From NCBI GenBank assembly GCA_035566895.1, contig DATMQA010000030.1:1-64000 (forward strand): DNA of 64,000 nucleotides. Direction: 5' to 3'. Each line of letters starts with the position of its first letter. Position 1 is the stretch's first letter. Below are positions 56,701 through 64,000 of this stretch, piece by piece. This DNA is from DATMQA01 sp035566895. GTDB lineage: Bacteria; Verrucomicrobiota; Verrucomicrobiia; Limisphaerales; UBA8199. The position numbers and the translations under genes are program-made. The notes under the pieces were generated by a model. That model was given only the letters and a program-made list of their open reading frames with translations. It was not told where the DNA came from and made no database searches.

Positions 56701-59349
56701 CAATCCCAAGCCGGTGTTACTCACCTCGAATCCCGGGAAGTCGGGGCTATCCGGGCCAGCGGTGCCTTGGCCTGCCGTTTGGGAGTAAGGGCCGTAGGTG
56801 GCGGTGAAGCCGCCGTAGTTATCAAAGGCGTACGTGCTGCCCAAGGTCTCATTGAGGCGCCAGTAGGCATAAGGCGCGGCGGCGATGACCGCCGCCTCGT
56901 AGCCCGCTCCGGTCGGAGCCGTGAGCGTCAGGGGCGCGATGCTGCTGGTGATGGACCCGCCCGGATTGGACACGATGACGTCGTAGTTGGCGGCATCGCT
57001 CGCTTGCACGTTGGCGACGGTGAGGGTGGCGTTGGTCGAGCCGGAGATTCTACCACCGTCGGTAAGGTTCACGCCATTGGTGCGCCACTGGTAGGTGATG
57101 GGGGGCAAACCGGCGGGCACGACGGTAAAAGCCGCCGGCCGGCCCGGGTAAAGGTCCTGCGGGCTGGGCTCCGTGACGATGGTCGGGGGCAAAATCGCCC
57201 CGGCCGCACGGCCTGCGGAATAGAGGCGGGTGATATCGAGCGTCGAGAGGGAATGTGTGAAAACGGCCACATCGTCGATATAGCCTTCGAGGGCCCGGCT
57301 CAGTCCGTAGGTGTCATCTTCGGCGAGAGTGCCGGTTCCGTTGAAGACCTCGGCCTTGTTGCTGAGGGTGATGAACGCGCTGCGAAGCCCATTGGTGTCG
57401 CCGCAATAGAAGGTGGCGTTGGTGGGAGTGACTACCAAAGCGACCATGGACCACATGTTCGTGCCGACGATGAGCCCGGAATGGTAGGAGAAGGTGGTGT
57501 TATTGTTCCAGGTATAGACCAGTTCGTTTTTGGTATCGGAGAAGTTGAAGCCGGCCTGGCTGCTCCCGTGGCGGCAGGTGAGGATGCCGGCCCAGTTTTG
57601 CTGTGGGAACGTCAGATTCACCCAGGCGACAATACTAACGGCGTTGGTGTTCAGGTTCAGGGCTGGAATCGTGACCCACGACTGGTCCACGGGCGTGCCC
57701 GCGGCGTTAACCGACACCGAGGCGTGAGTGTTGTCGAAACCGAGGAAATCGGTGGGTTGTGGGCCGGGCTGGCCGGGCGTGCTGTTGGCCAGGTAGGCGC
57801 CGTTGAGGCCGCCCTCGTTGTCATACGCGGTGGAACCGGAAAGCTCGCCCAGGCGCCAATAGGCCAGAGCGTGGTTGGTCACGACACTCTCGGCGAAGCT
57901 GCCGACCGCAGGCGTGGCCAGCAAGGAGAGCGTGGCCACGACACTGGTCACGGCGCCGTAGGAACTGGTGACCATCAGCGTGTAATTGGCGGCGTCAGCC
58001 GACCCGACGTTGCTCACCAGGAGCGTATTAGTCGCTGAGCCGGAGATGGTCGAGCCCGTGCCAGTGGGGCCGTCAGTCAGGGCCACTCCATTCGTCTGCC
58101 ATTGATAGGTGAGCGTTCCGACACCGGTGGCCGCGGCCAGGAAGTGGGCGGTGCCGCTCGGGTATAGGATTTCACTCTGCGGTTGGGTGGTGATGATAGC
58201 GGGTTGCACCACCAGGGTGGTGACGTTGGTGATCGTGCCGGAGCCATTCGCGGCGACCAACGCATAGTCTGCCGTCTGCGCCAGTTGCAAATTGGTAATC
58301 GTTAGCGTGGGAGTAGCGGACCCGAACAGATTTCCGCCATCCGCGAGGTTCGTATAAACGCCGCTGCCGATGGCACCCGCCTGCCACTGGTAAGTGATGC
58401 TGCAGCCGGACGCGGGCACGAAAAATGACGCCGTCGTGCCGGCGGCATTGGTCTGGCTCGGGGGCGCGGGGTAATTAAAGCTCGGGGCGGTGATGGTGTG
58501 CGGAATGATTTGGACGGCATTGATCGGGGAGCGCGTATTGAATTTATCGCTGCGCAGCAGGATCGAGTCGGCCGTCAAGCCAGGGAAAACGGCGTAAGTC
58601 CCCGATGCGGCCCCCGCGCCGGTGTTGGAAGTGGTCGGAACCTGCGCATAGGCCGCGAATCCGGTTATTTCCCTGATGAATATGAAGGGCGTCAAATTCG
58701 GACCAATGGTCATCGAGGTCCACGCCCCGGTGGCGTTCTCGACCCAGTACTGCCCGATGCGTCCCGTCGTATCTCCCGCAACATAAATGACGACGTCGTA
58801 ACTGCATGCCCCTTGCCCTGCCAACCATGCGCTGAGCCCTTGGATGTACATCCACGGTTTGTTGGCGGTGCTGCTGGAGAACCCGCCGACGCCAGTCACG
58901 ATCGTCCCGTCTTTGGCGATGTTGTTGGCGGTCCCGGTCGAGTCGTCGTAGGCATTCATCAGTTTGTTATCCGGCAAGGCTTGGGGGGTCGGGTTGCCGC
59001 CGCCCTGCTGGCTCCAAATGTTGTTGGCGTCCCAGTTGACGGTCAACCCGCTGTTGGTGCCGTTTTCGTCGATGGGGTTCACGCCGTTGCCGTAACGGCC
59101 GAGGTTGTTCCAGTTGGTCTGGGCGAATCCAGGCGCTCCGGCCAGGTCGAGGTTGGTCAGCGCGCCTGCAGTCGTCGTAGGCAGCAGCCCGCCGTTTCCG
59201 TTGAGGCCCAGTTTCAGGCCAACCTGTGCTGCTGAGACCGGGCTCGACCACGCGAGCAAAAAGGCCGTAGCGGCGGCGGCGATGAAGGTGGTTGGTTTAG
59301 AGGTCTGCTGGAGGTATTGGGTCAGGGTCAGGGGTCGTTGGGTTTTCAT
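53785..59349 (-). CDS. giant secreted LamG/Ig/FnIII protein
   Basis: An 1854-residue protein with signal peptide FIAAAATAFLLAWSSPVSAA. After an N-terminal region (about 40-290) come alternating Ig-like domains (TYQWQAG, TYQWRTNGVNLTDGGRISGS, HYQWLRYGTNISDGG) and three concanavalin/LamG domains. Each LamG domain is introduced by a YEAAVL..APLAYWRLNETxGS motif (about 495, 820 and 1480) and contains LNTNxVTITAWINP. A FnIII domain (PTGLTATAGNGQVTLTWNGV, about 1675) and the shared tail module (YRLQAQTNAPGVGLTTNW..SVFFRLVYP) end it. It is likely a surface adhesin or glycan-binding protein. Similar proteins abound in Verrucomicrobia and Planctomycetes. Confidence 0.88.
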   Translation of the reverse strand: MKTQRPLTLTQYLQQTSKPTTFIAAAATAFLLAWSSPVSAAQVGLKLGLNGNGGLLPTTTAGALTNLDLAGAPGFAQTNWNNLGRYGNGVNPIDENGTNSGLTVNWDANNIWSQQGGGNPTPQALPDNKLMNAYDDSTGTANNIAKDGTIVTGVGGFSSSTANKPWMYIQGLSAWLAGQGACSYDVVIYVAGDTTGRIGQYWVENATGAWTSMTIGPNLTPFIFIREITGFAAYAQVPTTSNTGAGAASGTYAVFPGLTADSILLRSDKFNTRSPINAVQIIPHTITAPSFNYPAPPSQTNAAGTTASFFVPASGCSITYQWQAGAIGSGVYTNLADGGNLFGSATPTLTITNLQLAQTADYALVAANGSGTITNVTTLVVQPAIITTQPQSEILYPSGTAHFLAAATGVGTLTYQWQTNGVALTDGPTGTGSTISGSATNTLLVSNVGSADAANYTLMVTSSYGAVTSVVATLSLLATPAVGSFAESVVTNHALAYWRLGELSGSTAYDNEGGLNGAYLANSTPGQPGPQPTDFLGFDNTHASVSVNAAGTPVDQSWVTIPALNLNTNAVSIVAWVNLTFPQQNWAGILTCRHGSSQAGFNFSDTKNELVYTWNNNTTFSYHSGLIVGTNMWSMVALVVTPTNATFYCGDTNGLRSAFITLSNKAEVFNGTGTLAEDDTYGLSRALEGYIDDVAVFTHSLSTLDITRLYSAGRAAGAILPPTIVTEPSPQDLYPGRPAAFTVVPAGLPPITYQWRTNGVNLTDGGRISGSTNATLTVANVQASDAANYDVIVSNPGGSITSSIAPLTLTAPTGAGYEAAVIAAAPYAYWRLNETLGSTYAFDNYGGFTATYGPYSQTAGQGTAGPDSPDFPGFEVSNTGLGLTSFTAGSDVAAPPLNLNTNTVTITAWLNPLSQQTTNYVGLVFQRQGLTVAGLNFGNTMTNLGYTWNNLAGANNWNSGLTPPINSWSFAALVVEPTRATLYLYNTNNGQAVAVNTLNHPIQPFAGITYLGTDPFYAGGVRTFEGVLDEVAVWNRALSGDQIAALYSAASGASFPPVIALQPSPLTLYKGLNGQLTMTAAGSGPLHYQWLRYGTNISDGGDLFGTGTNILNITNAAFADAGTYSVVVTNSLGSVTSSIVALTVLNTNARPVFSAPASIASVSALTNQAGILVGAATFGATEYVVSVTNSATVLNYDFKADGSVATTTGNGTATGAFGKTITGYTNTTGNSNYDLVLGEFSNDGGPKTLTVNGLVPGRSYSLQLIALDDRDTSGGQHREQSRRAFFQDPYNATNLSSTFYMSNNFYVKATFTAASTNQLLFEQLPGWADGFTDVGNGALQAVVVRDTLSTPAIVQQPQSTTRYLGEGVGFKATGYGAPPVNWQWQRGSGGVFTNLPNSGNITQAVLTAITFTNPAVAAADAADYRLILTNTAGAATSQVATLTVLPSPPANSYEAAVLSYGPLAYWQLDETGGSLVAHDYAGGYDGSYGSNCINGVAGPPNPPFTGFEPGDLAAQITGTLTQSWVTVPALNLNTNTVTLTAWINPSGITTQADWSGIFFTRIAGTAAGFHYGGANQNNSNMLAYTWNGNSAATYGFRSQLTIPSGQWSFVALALSPTNAALYLINVGGVQTTNNAINHNNEVWAGVANIGNDPNGLPARTFNGSIDDVAVFKRTLSSNDVVNLSSAVPLAPPASAPTGLTATAGNGQVTLTWNGVPETDSYNLKRSTVSGGPYTTVISNITTLSIADTSVVNGTLYYYVVSAVNLAGQSGNSAEASARPVSFTRPQISFVSTASQVQLTWPVDHTGYRLQAQTNAPGVGLTTNWVAVPGSTTNNTLTFPLDGTQGSVFFRLVYP

Positions 59350-59911
59350 AGGGGGCTTTAACGTTACGAGCGGGGATTGCAGGTTCGGAAACTAAGCGCG
59401 GGGAGAAGGCGGAAACCATCAAGAAACGACGATGAGCCATTTGGTCTTCCCAGGTGGTCATTGCTCATATCTTAAAGTCTTACAAGCAGAAAGCAAGCAA
59501 AAAAATCAGAGCAAAAGGTAATCGGTCGGAAGCTGTGAAAAAATTGATTTTCTGAAATTTTTTCATTCAATTTCCTTGGAAATTCGCATGGTTTTTTGCC
59601 GCTTCGCCAATTTTTTCACACCTTCTCAGTGACAGCGGGCGGGAATAGCGGAGCGCGGACATTCCTGTCCGCAGCAACTTCCGAACGCCAGCACGGCCCG
59701 GATTTGCTGCCAATCTCTCGCGTAGCACACTGCTGCGGACAGGAATGTCCGCGCTCCGCCCGCCGTCACTTACCGATTACAGCAAAAAAAATCGGAGGGG
59801 TTGTCATCCTGAAAGGATCGCAGCGCTCATATAAGGGTTGCGAGGGACGAGCTGTCTGGGTCGAAAGCCGGAGGAGGCATCTACCCTGAAAGGGTTGCGT
59901 CACGGAGCGGG
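59350..59911. other. 562-base gap with AT-rich leader and palindromic element
   Basis: The first 230 bases upstream of the giant LamG gene are unusually AT-rich (59480-59610) and should include its promoter on the minus strand. The palindrome at 59630-59768 is listed separately. The remainder has CTGAAAGG repeated at about 59809 and 59886. No reading frame looks protein-like. Confidence 0.6.
59630..59768. repeat. palindromic MITE-like element
   Basis: A perfect 27-bp inverted repeat, 59650-59676 (GGAGCGCGGACATTCCTGTC continuing to GCAGCA) and 59731-59757, with outer arms that extend to TGACAGCGGGCGG / CCGCCCGCCGTCA. The inner 54 bases are unique. Length, perfect arms and GC-rich ends are typical of dispersed non-autonomous palindromic elements. 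Confidence 0.8.
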
Positions 59912-60376
59912 TTAGCCCTTGTGGTCTTCAAGGAGGTGGAAAACATCGGTGCGTATCTTCGCTGGCTCGGCGTTCCAACTCTCCTCCCAGTGTCCGTAAA
60001 TCTCCCAACAAACACCGGAAAGCTGATGACCGTGCTCGGCACACCACTGACGAATTTGAGAATGGGCCTCGCCCAGATGCGCATACGGGCCGAAGTGGGT
60101 GGTAGTCGCCACGCACCCGGCCGGCAATTGTGAACAATGAACGCGGTCATTGCCCGCAAATCGTTCCGTCACCTCCGCCCCCACCTCAACCAACCCTCCC
60201 TCCAAATACAGGGCCATGTGGCGTCCTGGACGCGGGAGGCCGGCGGAGCGAATGAATGACCAAACCTCGCCACACGCAGCGGGGACGAACTTCGAGAGCT
60301 CCTTCGGTCGCACCCGGCTTCGGATTACAGCGGTGAGAATCGTCTGCGTATTCGCCAGTTTGATTTCGTAGTGCAT
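59912..60376 (-). CDS. GyrI-like / effector-binding-domain protein
   Basis: A 154-residue single-domain protein: MHYEIKLANTQTILTAVIRSRVRPKELSKFVPAACGEVWSFI, ALYLEGGLVEVGAEVTERF, LPAGCVATTTHFGPYAHLGEAHSQIRQWCAEHG, WEIYGHWEESW. These are the signature parts of the SOUL/GyrI-like small-molecule binding fold, including the conserved Glu in EIYGHW. No DNA-binding domain is attached. The ligand is unknown. Confidence 0.88.
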   Translation of the reverse strand: MHYEIKLANTQTILTAVIRSRVRPKELSKFVPAACGEVWSFIRSAGLPRPGRHMALYLEGGLVEVGAEVTERFAGNDRVHCSQLPAGCVATTTHFGPYAHLGEAHSQIRQWCAEHGHQLSGVCWEIYGHWEESWNAEPAKIRTDVFHLLEDHKG

Positions 60377-60430
60377 ACGGTCGTTGGACTACCATTTCGG
60401 CTGGATCCGGTGGTTGAGCAATCTCATATT

Positions 60431-60889
60431 TCATTTGCTCCCCTCCATCGCTTCTGGAAGGCGCTTGATAATCTCGCTCGTGGGCTGCGGGCGCAGCACT
60501 ATAACCTGAGCATGTTCTCGATCATACCCAAACTGAATGGCAACGCCAATTTCTTTAGTCGGGAACCAACCGAGCTTTCCACCGTCTTTCGTCTCAGTCG
60601 GCTCTTGCTTCGGAGTGCCAAATGCGGCGCGCAGGAATGCATCGACCTCCGGGAACTGATCTACAGGTAACCGCACAATCACACCATACTGATCCTGAAA
60701 ATACTCCCAGCGCCCGGTAATTACGGGCAGGTTGTTCGTCCCCACGGGATGCGCCCCACGGGCCAGGGTCTGCTGCAAAATGAATTGCCCGGGGTTCCCG
60801 GAACCACCGTTGAATCGCGGTTCCCCCCGGTGAGCGCATCCAGAGATTACGCCGGCTGTAAGAATGACGAGGAATCTTGGAAAGTGCAT
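60431..60889 (-). CDS. small lipoprotein
   Basis: About 152 residues from ATG 60889 (MHFPRFLVILTAGVISGCAH). The lipobox VISGC puts the acylated Cys at about residue 18. The mature part has GRWEYFQDQYGVIVRLPVDQFPEVDAFL and KLGWFPTKEIGVAIQFGYDREHAQVIVLRP, a compact alpha/beta domain I do not recognise. I chose 60889 over upstream starts because it puts a signal peptide at the very N-terminus. Confidence 0.75.
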   Translation of the reverse strand: MHFPRFLVILTAGVISGCAHRGEPRFNGGSGNPGQFILQQTLARGAHPVGTNNLPVITGRWEYFQDQYGVIVRLPVDQFPEVDAFLRAAFGTPKQEPTETKDGGKLGWFPTKEIGVAIQFGYDREHAQVIVLRPQPTSEIIKRLPEAMEGSK

Positions 60890-61345
60890 AAAGCGCGGTG
60901 TTTGCTTAACGACCAACTCACTATTAGGATGGTCAATATCAGGGCGAAAAGTCCAAGAACTCATGCAGACATCTCGTAAAAAGCCGACCATGGAATGTCA
61001 AGAGTAATTCCTGCTTTCCTCCATTCCTTGCATTCTTTGCGCTCTTTGTGTTCTCTCGTGGCAAATCCGCTTCCTTGGGTCCGGCGCAACGACTCATGGC
61101 AACCTGGGTTTTCCCCCTTGTCGCCACCGCCCTATTGCCGCTCCATTCGTGTCCATTGGTGTCCATTCGTGGTTCCGCCTCCCGTATCTCCGCATCCATC
61201 TCCCAAATCGGTAATCCATCACCTTCCGCTCCAGCCGCTTCCGCGCCGCCGTCACCGCTCCCACCCGAATCAAACCAAATCATAACCATGAATAAACGCA
61301 TTGCCCCGACGCTCTAATCCAGTAATTTGTTGCGACTTACTCGTC
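60890..61345. other. 456-base gap with repeat words
   Basis: No credible gene. It includes TTCTTTGCGCTCTTTGTGTT-type words (61018-61064), matching 23160-23192, and three copies of CCATTCGTGTCCATTGGTGT-type words (61142-61172). The divergent promoters of the lipoprotein and the efflux adaptor must lie here. Confidence 0.6.
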
Positions 61346-62638
61346 ATGTTTAAGACAGTCGATTCCTGTGAAGGCACTCCCGGGCAGCGTGCAGTTCTTA
61401 GCGTTATTATTATGCTGGCACTGGCTTTGGCCGGATGCAAACAGCGTTCGAGCGAATCGACTGGCCCTCCCGGCCGCCCCGGCGGCGGCGGCGGGCCGGT
61501 GCCGGTCGTCCCCGGCGTCGTCGAGCGAAAGGACGTCCCGATCTACCTCGAAGGGCTGGGCACCGTCCAGGCCTTCAACACGGTGACGATCCGATCGCGG
61601 GTCGACGGCCAAATCCAGCACATTGCCTTCATCGAGGGCCAGGACGTCCGCACCAACGACCTGCTGGCGCAAATCGACCCCGCCCCTTTCCAGGCACAAC
61701 TCGACCAAAATCTCGCCAAGAAGGCCCAGGACGAAGCCCAACTGGCCGTAGCCAGGATCACTCTGGCCCGAGACAAAGAATTGTTGGCCAGCAAGATCCT
61801 GGCGCAGCAGGATTATGACACCCAACAGGCCACGGTCGATCAACTCGCCGCAGGGGTCCAAGGCGACCAGGCCGCCATCGACAATGGGAGGGTGCAGCTC
61901 GCCTACACCTCGATCACCTCGCCGTTGGACGGCCGCACCGGCATCCGCCAGGTCGACCAGGGCAATATCGTCCATGCCACCGACGCCAGCGGCATCGTCG
62001 TCATCACCCAGGTGCGTCCCATCTCGCTGGTCTTCACCTTGCCCGAGCAAAACCTCGGGCAAATCCAGGAGCACCTTCGCGCCGGTGAAACGCTAACGAC
62101 CTTCGCCCTGGCCCGGGACAACCGTACCAGCCTCGGCGAAGGCAAGCTCGCGGTCATCGATAATGAAATCGACACCTCGACCGGCACGATCCGGCTGAAA
62201 GCGACCTTTGCCAATGAGGACCTGAAATTGTGGCCGGGCCAGTTTGTCAATGCGCGGCTGCTGCTCACAACACGAAAAGGCGGCACGGTCGTGCCGGCGT
62301 CGGTCGTCCAACGCGGGCCGGACGGCACTTTCGCCTATGTCATCGCTCAGGATCTGACCGCCCAGGTGCGTCCGATCAAAGTGGCGCTCATCGAACAGAA
62401 CCAGGCGTTGATCGACGAAGGCCTGGTTCCCGGTGAGCGGGTCGTGGTCGATGGGCAGTACAAGCTGCAGCCCGGCGCCAAAGTGAAGCTGCCGGGTGCG
62501 GAGCCGGGCGCGGGCAATCAAAAGCCAGGAGTCCGCGGCCCGCTGGCCGAGGACGGCCGTCAGGGCAGCGGCGGGGGAGACAATTCGAAAGCCGAACCTC
62601 CAAGTCCAAAACAAAACCAATATCAAAACGCCAACTGA
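61346..62638 (+). CDS. RND efflux membrane-fusion (adaptor) protein
   Basis: A 430-residue lipoprotein. The signal runs to the lipobox ALALAGC (Cys at about 30). Then a Gly/Pro linker, the lipoyl halves VTIRSRVDGQIQHIAFIEGQDVRTNDLLAQIDPAPFQAQLDQN and YTSITSPLDGRTGIRQVDQGNIV flanking an alpha-helical hairpin (about 110-170), and the beta-barrel SLVFTLPEQNLGQIQEHL and GTIRLKATFANEDLKLWPGQFVNARLLL. It is MdtA-like. It links the pump that follows to an outer-membrane channel, which is not in the window. Confidence 0.93.
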   Translation: MFKTVDSCEGTPGQRAVLSVIIMLALALAGCKQRSSESTGPPGRPGGGGGPVPVVPGVVERKDVPIYLEGLGTVQAFNTVTIRSRVDGQIQHIAFIEGQDVRTNDLLAQIDPAPFQAQLDQNLAKKAQDEAQLAVARITLARDKELLASKILAQQDYDTQQATVDQLAAGVQGDQAAIDNGRVQLAYTSITSPLDGRTGIRQVDQGNIVHATDASGIVVITQVRPISLVFTLPEQNLGQIQEHLRAGETLTTFALARDNRTSLGEGKLAVIDNEIDTSTGTIRLKATFANEDLKLWPGQFVNARLLLTTRKGGTVVPASVVQRGPDGTFAYVIAQDLTAQVRPIKVALIEQNQALIDEGLVPGERVVVDGQYKLQPGAKVKLPGAEPGAGNQKPGVRGPLAEDGRQGSGGGDNSKAEPPSPKQNQYQNAN

Positions 62639-62878
62639 CGCAGCGGCGCGGCCGGTGGGTTACATGGTTAAAAGAGTTACAAGGTTACATGGGTCTGCAA
62701 CCGTGCAGCGATGCAACCATGTAACCATGTAACCTTGTAACCATGTAACCTTGTAACCTTGTAACCATGTAACCATGTAACCATGTAACCATGTAACCTT
62801 GTAACCATGTAACCTTGTAACTCCTCCCGCCTCAATTAACTCAATCAACCCAATTAACTCAACTCCCCCCTCCCCCAG
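62639..62878 (+). repeat. ATGTAACC array between adaptor and pump genes
   Basis: Begins in reverse orientation (GGTTACATGGTTAAAAGAGT, 62652-62690), then a short core, then about 15 copies of CATGTAACC/CTTGTAACC (62707-62822). TTAACTCAATTAAC-type words run to the start of the pump gene. It is the same word family as at 21056-21254 and 22971-23133. Confidence 0.9.
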
Positions 62879-64000
62879 ATGAGTATTTCCGAGCCCTTCA
62901 TCCGCCGCCCCATCGCCACCTCGTTGCTGATGGCCGGAGTCGTGTTGATGGGTCTGCTCGGGTATTTCCTGCTGCCGGTCTCCGCCCTGCCGCCGGTCGA
63001 TTTTCCCACTATCCAGGTCACGGGCCAGTTCCCCGGCGCCGCCCCCGATGTCATGGCTTCCTCGGTCACGACGCCTTTGGAGCGGCAGTTCGGCCAAATC
63101 AGCGGCTTGTCCCAGATGACCTCGATCAGCTCGTTCGCCAACACAAGCATCACCCTCCAGTTCAACCTGGATCGCGACATTGACGCCGCGGCCCAGGACG
63201 TCCAGGCGGCTATGAATGCCGCCAACGGCGTCCTGCCCCGGATGCCCAACCCGCCCACGTATAGCAAAGTCAACCCGGCCGATACCCCCATCCTCACCCT
63301 CTCGATTACCTCGGACACGTTGCCTTTGGAGAAAGTAAACGACCTGGCCGATACCGTCCTCGCTCAAAAGCTCAGCGAAGTCAGCGGCGTCGGCCTGGTA
63401 ACCATCGAAGGCAACCAGAAACCCGCCATTCGCGTCCGCGTCAACCCGGCGGCGGTTGCCGGCCTCGGCCTCGGCTTCGAGGACATCCGCACTGCCCTGC
63501 TCCAGAATAATGTCAATGCGCCCAAGGGCTCGTTCGATGGCGCGCGCCAGGCCTATGCCATCGGCGCCAACGACCAGATCGTTTCCGCCGAGGATTACGG
63601 CAATGTCATCGTCGCCTACCGCAACGGCTCCCCGGTGCGCCTTCGGGATATCGGCGAAGTGGTGGATAACGTCGAAAACGTTCGCTTGGCCGGATGGGTG
63701 AGCATCGCTGCCGACAACGTAGCGCAGGCGTCTCGCCTGCGAGTCAGCGAGGGCGTCTCGCCCCGCGCTCCGCAACCGCCCGGCAGCGGGACGCAGCCGG
63801 AACTCGCAGGCGGGACGCCTGCGCTACGCCCCGTCGCGGGAACCCAGAAACCCGCCGTTATCCTCGACATCCAGCGGCAGCCGGGCGCCAACATCATCGA
63901 AACGGCTGACCGCGTCAAAGCGCTGTTGCCGCGGTTGCGCGCCTCGATCCCCCCCTCGGTCAACGTCGCCATTCTGACCGACCGCACCGAAACCATTCGC
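62879..64000 (+). CDS. RND multidrug efflux pump (HAE1, MdtB/C-like), 5' part
   Basis: Open to the window end: 374 codons of a protein normally about 1040 long. MSISEPFIRRPIATSLLMAGVVLMGLLGYFLLPVSALP is the cytoplasmic helix and TM1. Then come VDFPTIQVTGQFPGAAPDVMASSVTTPLERQFGQISGLSQMTS, NLDRDIDAAAQDVQAAMNAA and PPTYSKVNPADTPILTLSI of the porter domain. Residues about 275-320 are an Arg/Pro/Gly-rich in-frame insert encoded by a palindrome; the normal sequence resumes at PAVILDIQRQPGANIIETADRVKALL. It is the transport subunit for the adaptor encoded upstream. Confidence 0.93.
   Translation, partial: MSISEPFIRRPIATSLLMAGVVLMGLLGYFLLPVSALPPVDFPTIQVTGQFPGAAPDVMASSVTTPLERQFGQISGLSQMTSISSFANTSITLQFNLDRDIDAAAQDVQAAMNAANGVLPRMPNPPTYSKVNPADTPILTLSITSDTLPLEKVNDLADTVLAQKLSEVSGVGLVTIEGNQKPAIRVRVNPAAVAGLGLGFEDIRTALLQNNVNAPKGSFDGARQAYAIGANDQIVSAEDYGNVIVAYRNGSPVRLRDIGEVVDNVENVRLAGWVSIAADNVAQASRLRVSEGVSPRAPQPPGSGTQPELAGGTPALRPVAGTQKPAVILDIQRQPGANIIETADRVKALLPRLRASIPPSVNVAILTDRTETIR
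63719..63827. repeat. palindromic element inside the RND pump gene
   Basis: Arms 63719-63744 (GTAGCGCAGGCGTCTCGCCT and on) and 63802-63827 are near-perfect 26-bp inverted repeats with one mismatch, around a 57-base GC-rich core. It lies at the porter-domain position where other pumps run directly from the AGW loop into the AVILDIQRQPG strand. The reading frame stays open through it. Confidence 0.85.

Noticed and set aside
56350..58038. Plus-strand 562-codon open frame inside the giant LamG gene
   Set aside because: It is antisense to LamG and Ig repeats that have clear domain structure; the product has no recognisable domain.
1..64000. tRNA or rRNA genes
   Set aside because: I looked for T-loop (GGTTCRANYCC) and anticodon-arm patterns by eye and for 16S/23S landmarks and found no convincing candidate. 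A covariance-model scan would be decisive.

Overview
The window looks like a contiguous piece of a high-GC Verrucomicrobiota chromosome, most plausibly the subdivision-3 (Pedosphaera/Limisphaerales-like) branch. This placement is inferred from gene content and style: a bacterial ribosomal-protein superoperon without rpmD, very large secreted proteins built from Ig-like and LamG modules, a shared C-terminal tail on many exported proteins, frequent GTG starts and weak Shine-Dalgarno sequences. I had no database search to confirm it.

Layout. 1-2655: an exported HEAT-repeat protein. 2656-17192: a long S10/spc/alpha ribosomal cluster in the order rplB, rpsS, rplV, rpsC, rplP, rpmC, rpsQ, rplN, rplX, rplE, rpsN, rpsH, rplF, rplR, rpsE, rplO, secY, map, infA, rpmJ, rpsM, rpsK, rpsD, rpoA, rplQ. 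It starts at rplB behind its own sigma70-like promoter; rpsJ-rplC-rplD-rplW are not upstream and rpmD is missing. 17185-26993: a GH13-type enzyme, a double-ACT protein, a small membrane protein, a SirB1-like protein, an MFS transporter, a DACNV/diadenylate-cyclase-like protein, a decayed enzyme fragment and a secreted glycosidase-like protein. 27024-39189: a zinc-ribbon protein, a cupin, an RCC1 propeller, a HEAT protein, two large secreted repeat proteins and a Tat-exported GH5 enzyme. 39406-44069: a signalling cluster with a single-domain receiver, a REC-PAS protein, a NarL-type regulator translationally coupled to a PAS histidine kinase, and one unknown protein. 44398-50554: a beta-propeller gene remnant, an ATP-cone/uridine-kinase fusion, a thioredoxin-like protein lacking one active-site Cys, a conserved unknown and two ABC-2 permeases. 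50664-59349: two giant secreted proteins. 59350-64000: a palindromic element, a GyrI-like protein, a lipoprotein, and an RND efflux adaptor and pump; the pump runs off the window.

The most unusual feature is the non-coding DNA. Most intergenic spacers, even inside the ribosomal operon, are made of short direct-repeat words (TTTAAC, CCATCAT, CACGTTT, GGATTAAT, ATGTAACC and others). The word changes from spacer to spacer. In several spacers the word runs in reverse orientation after the upstream stop codon, then a unique core follows, then the same word runs forward up to the next start codon, so the spacer can fold into a word-armed hairpin. One such array supplies the start codon of the MFS gene. 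In addition, palindromic REP/MITE-like elements occur between genes and, in two cases (the GH13 and RND genes), inside genes without breaking the reading frame.
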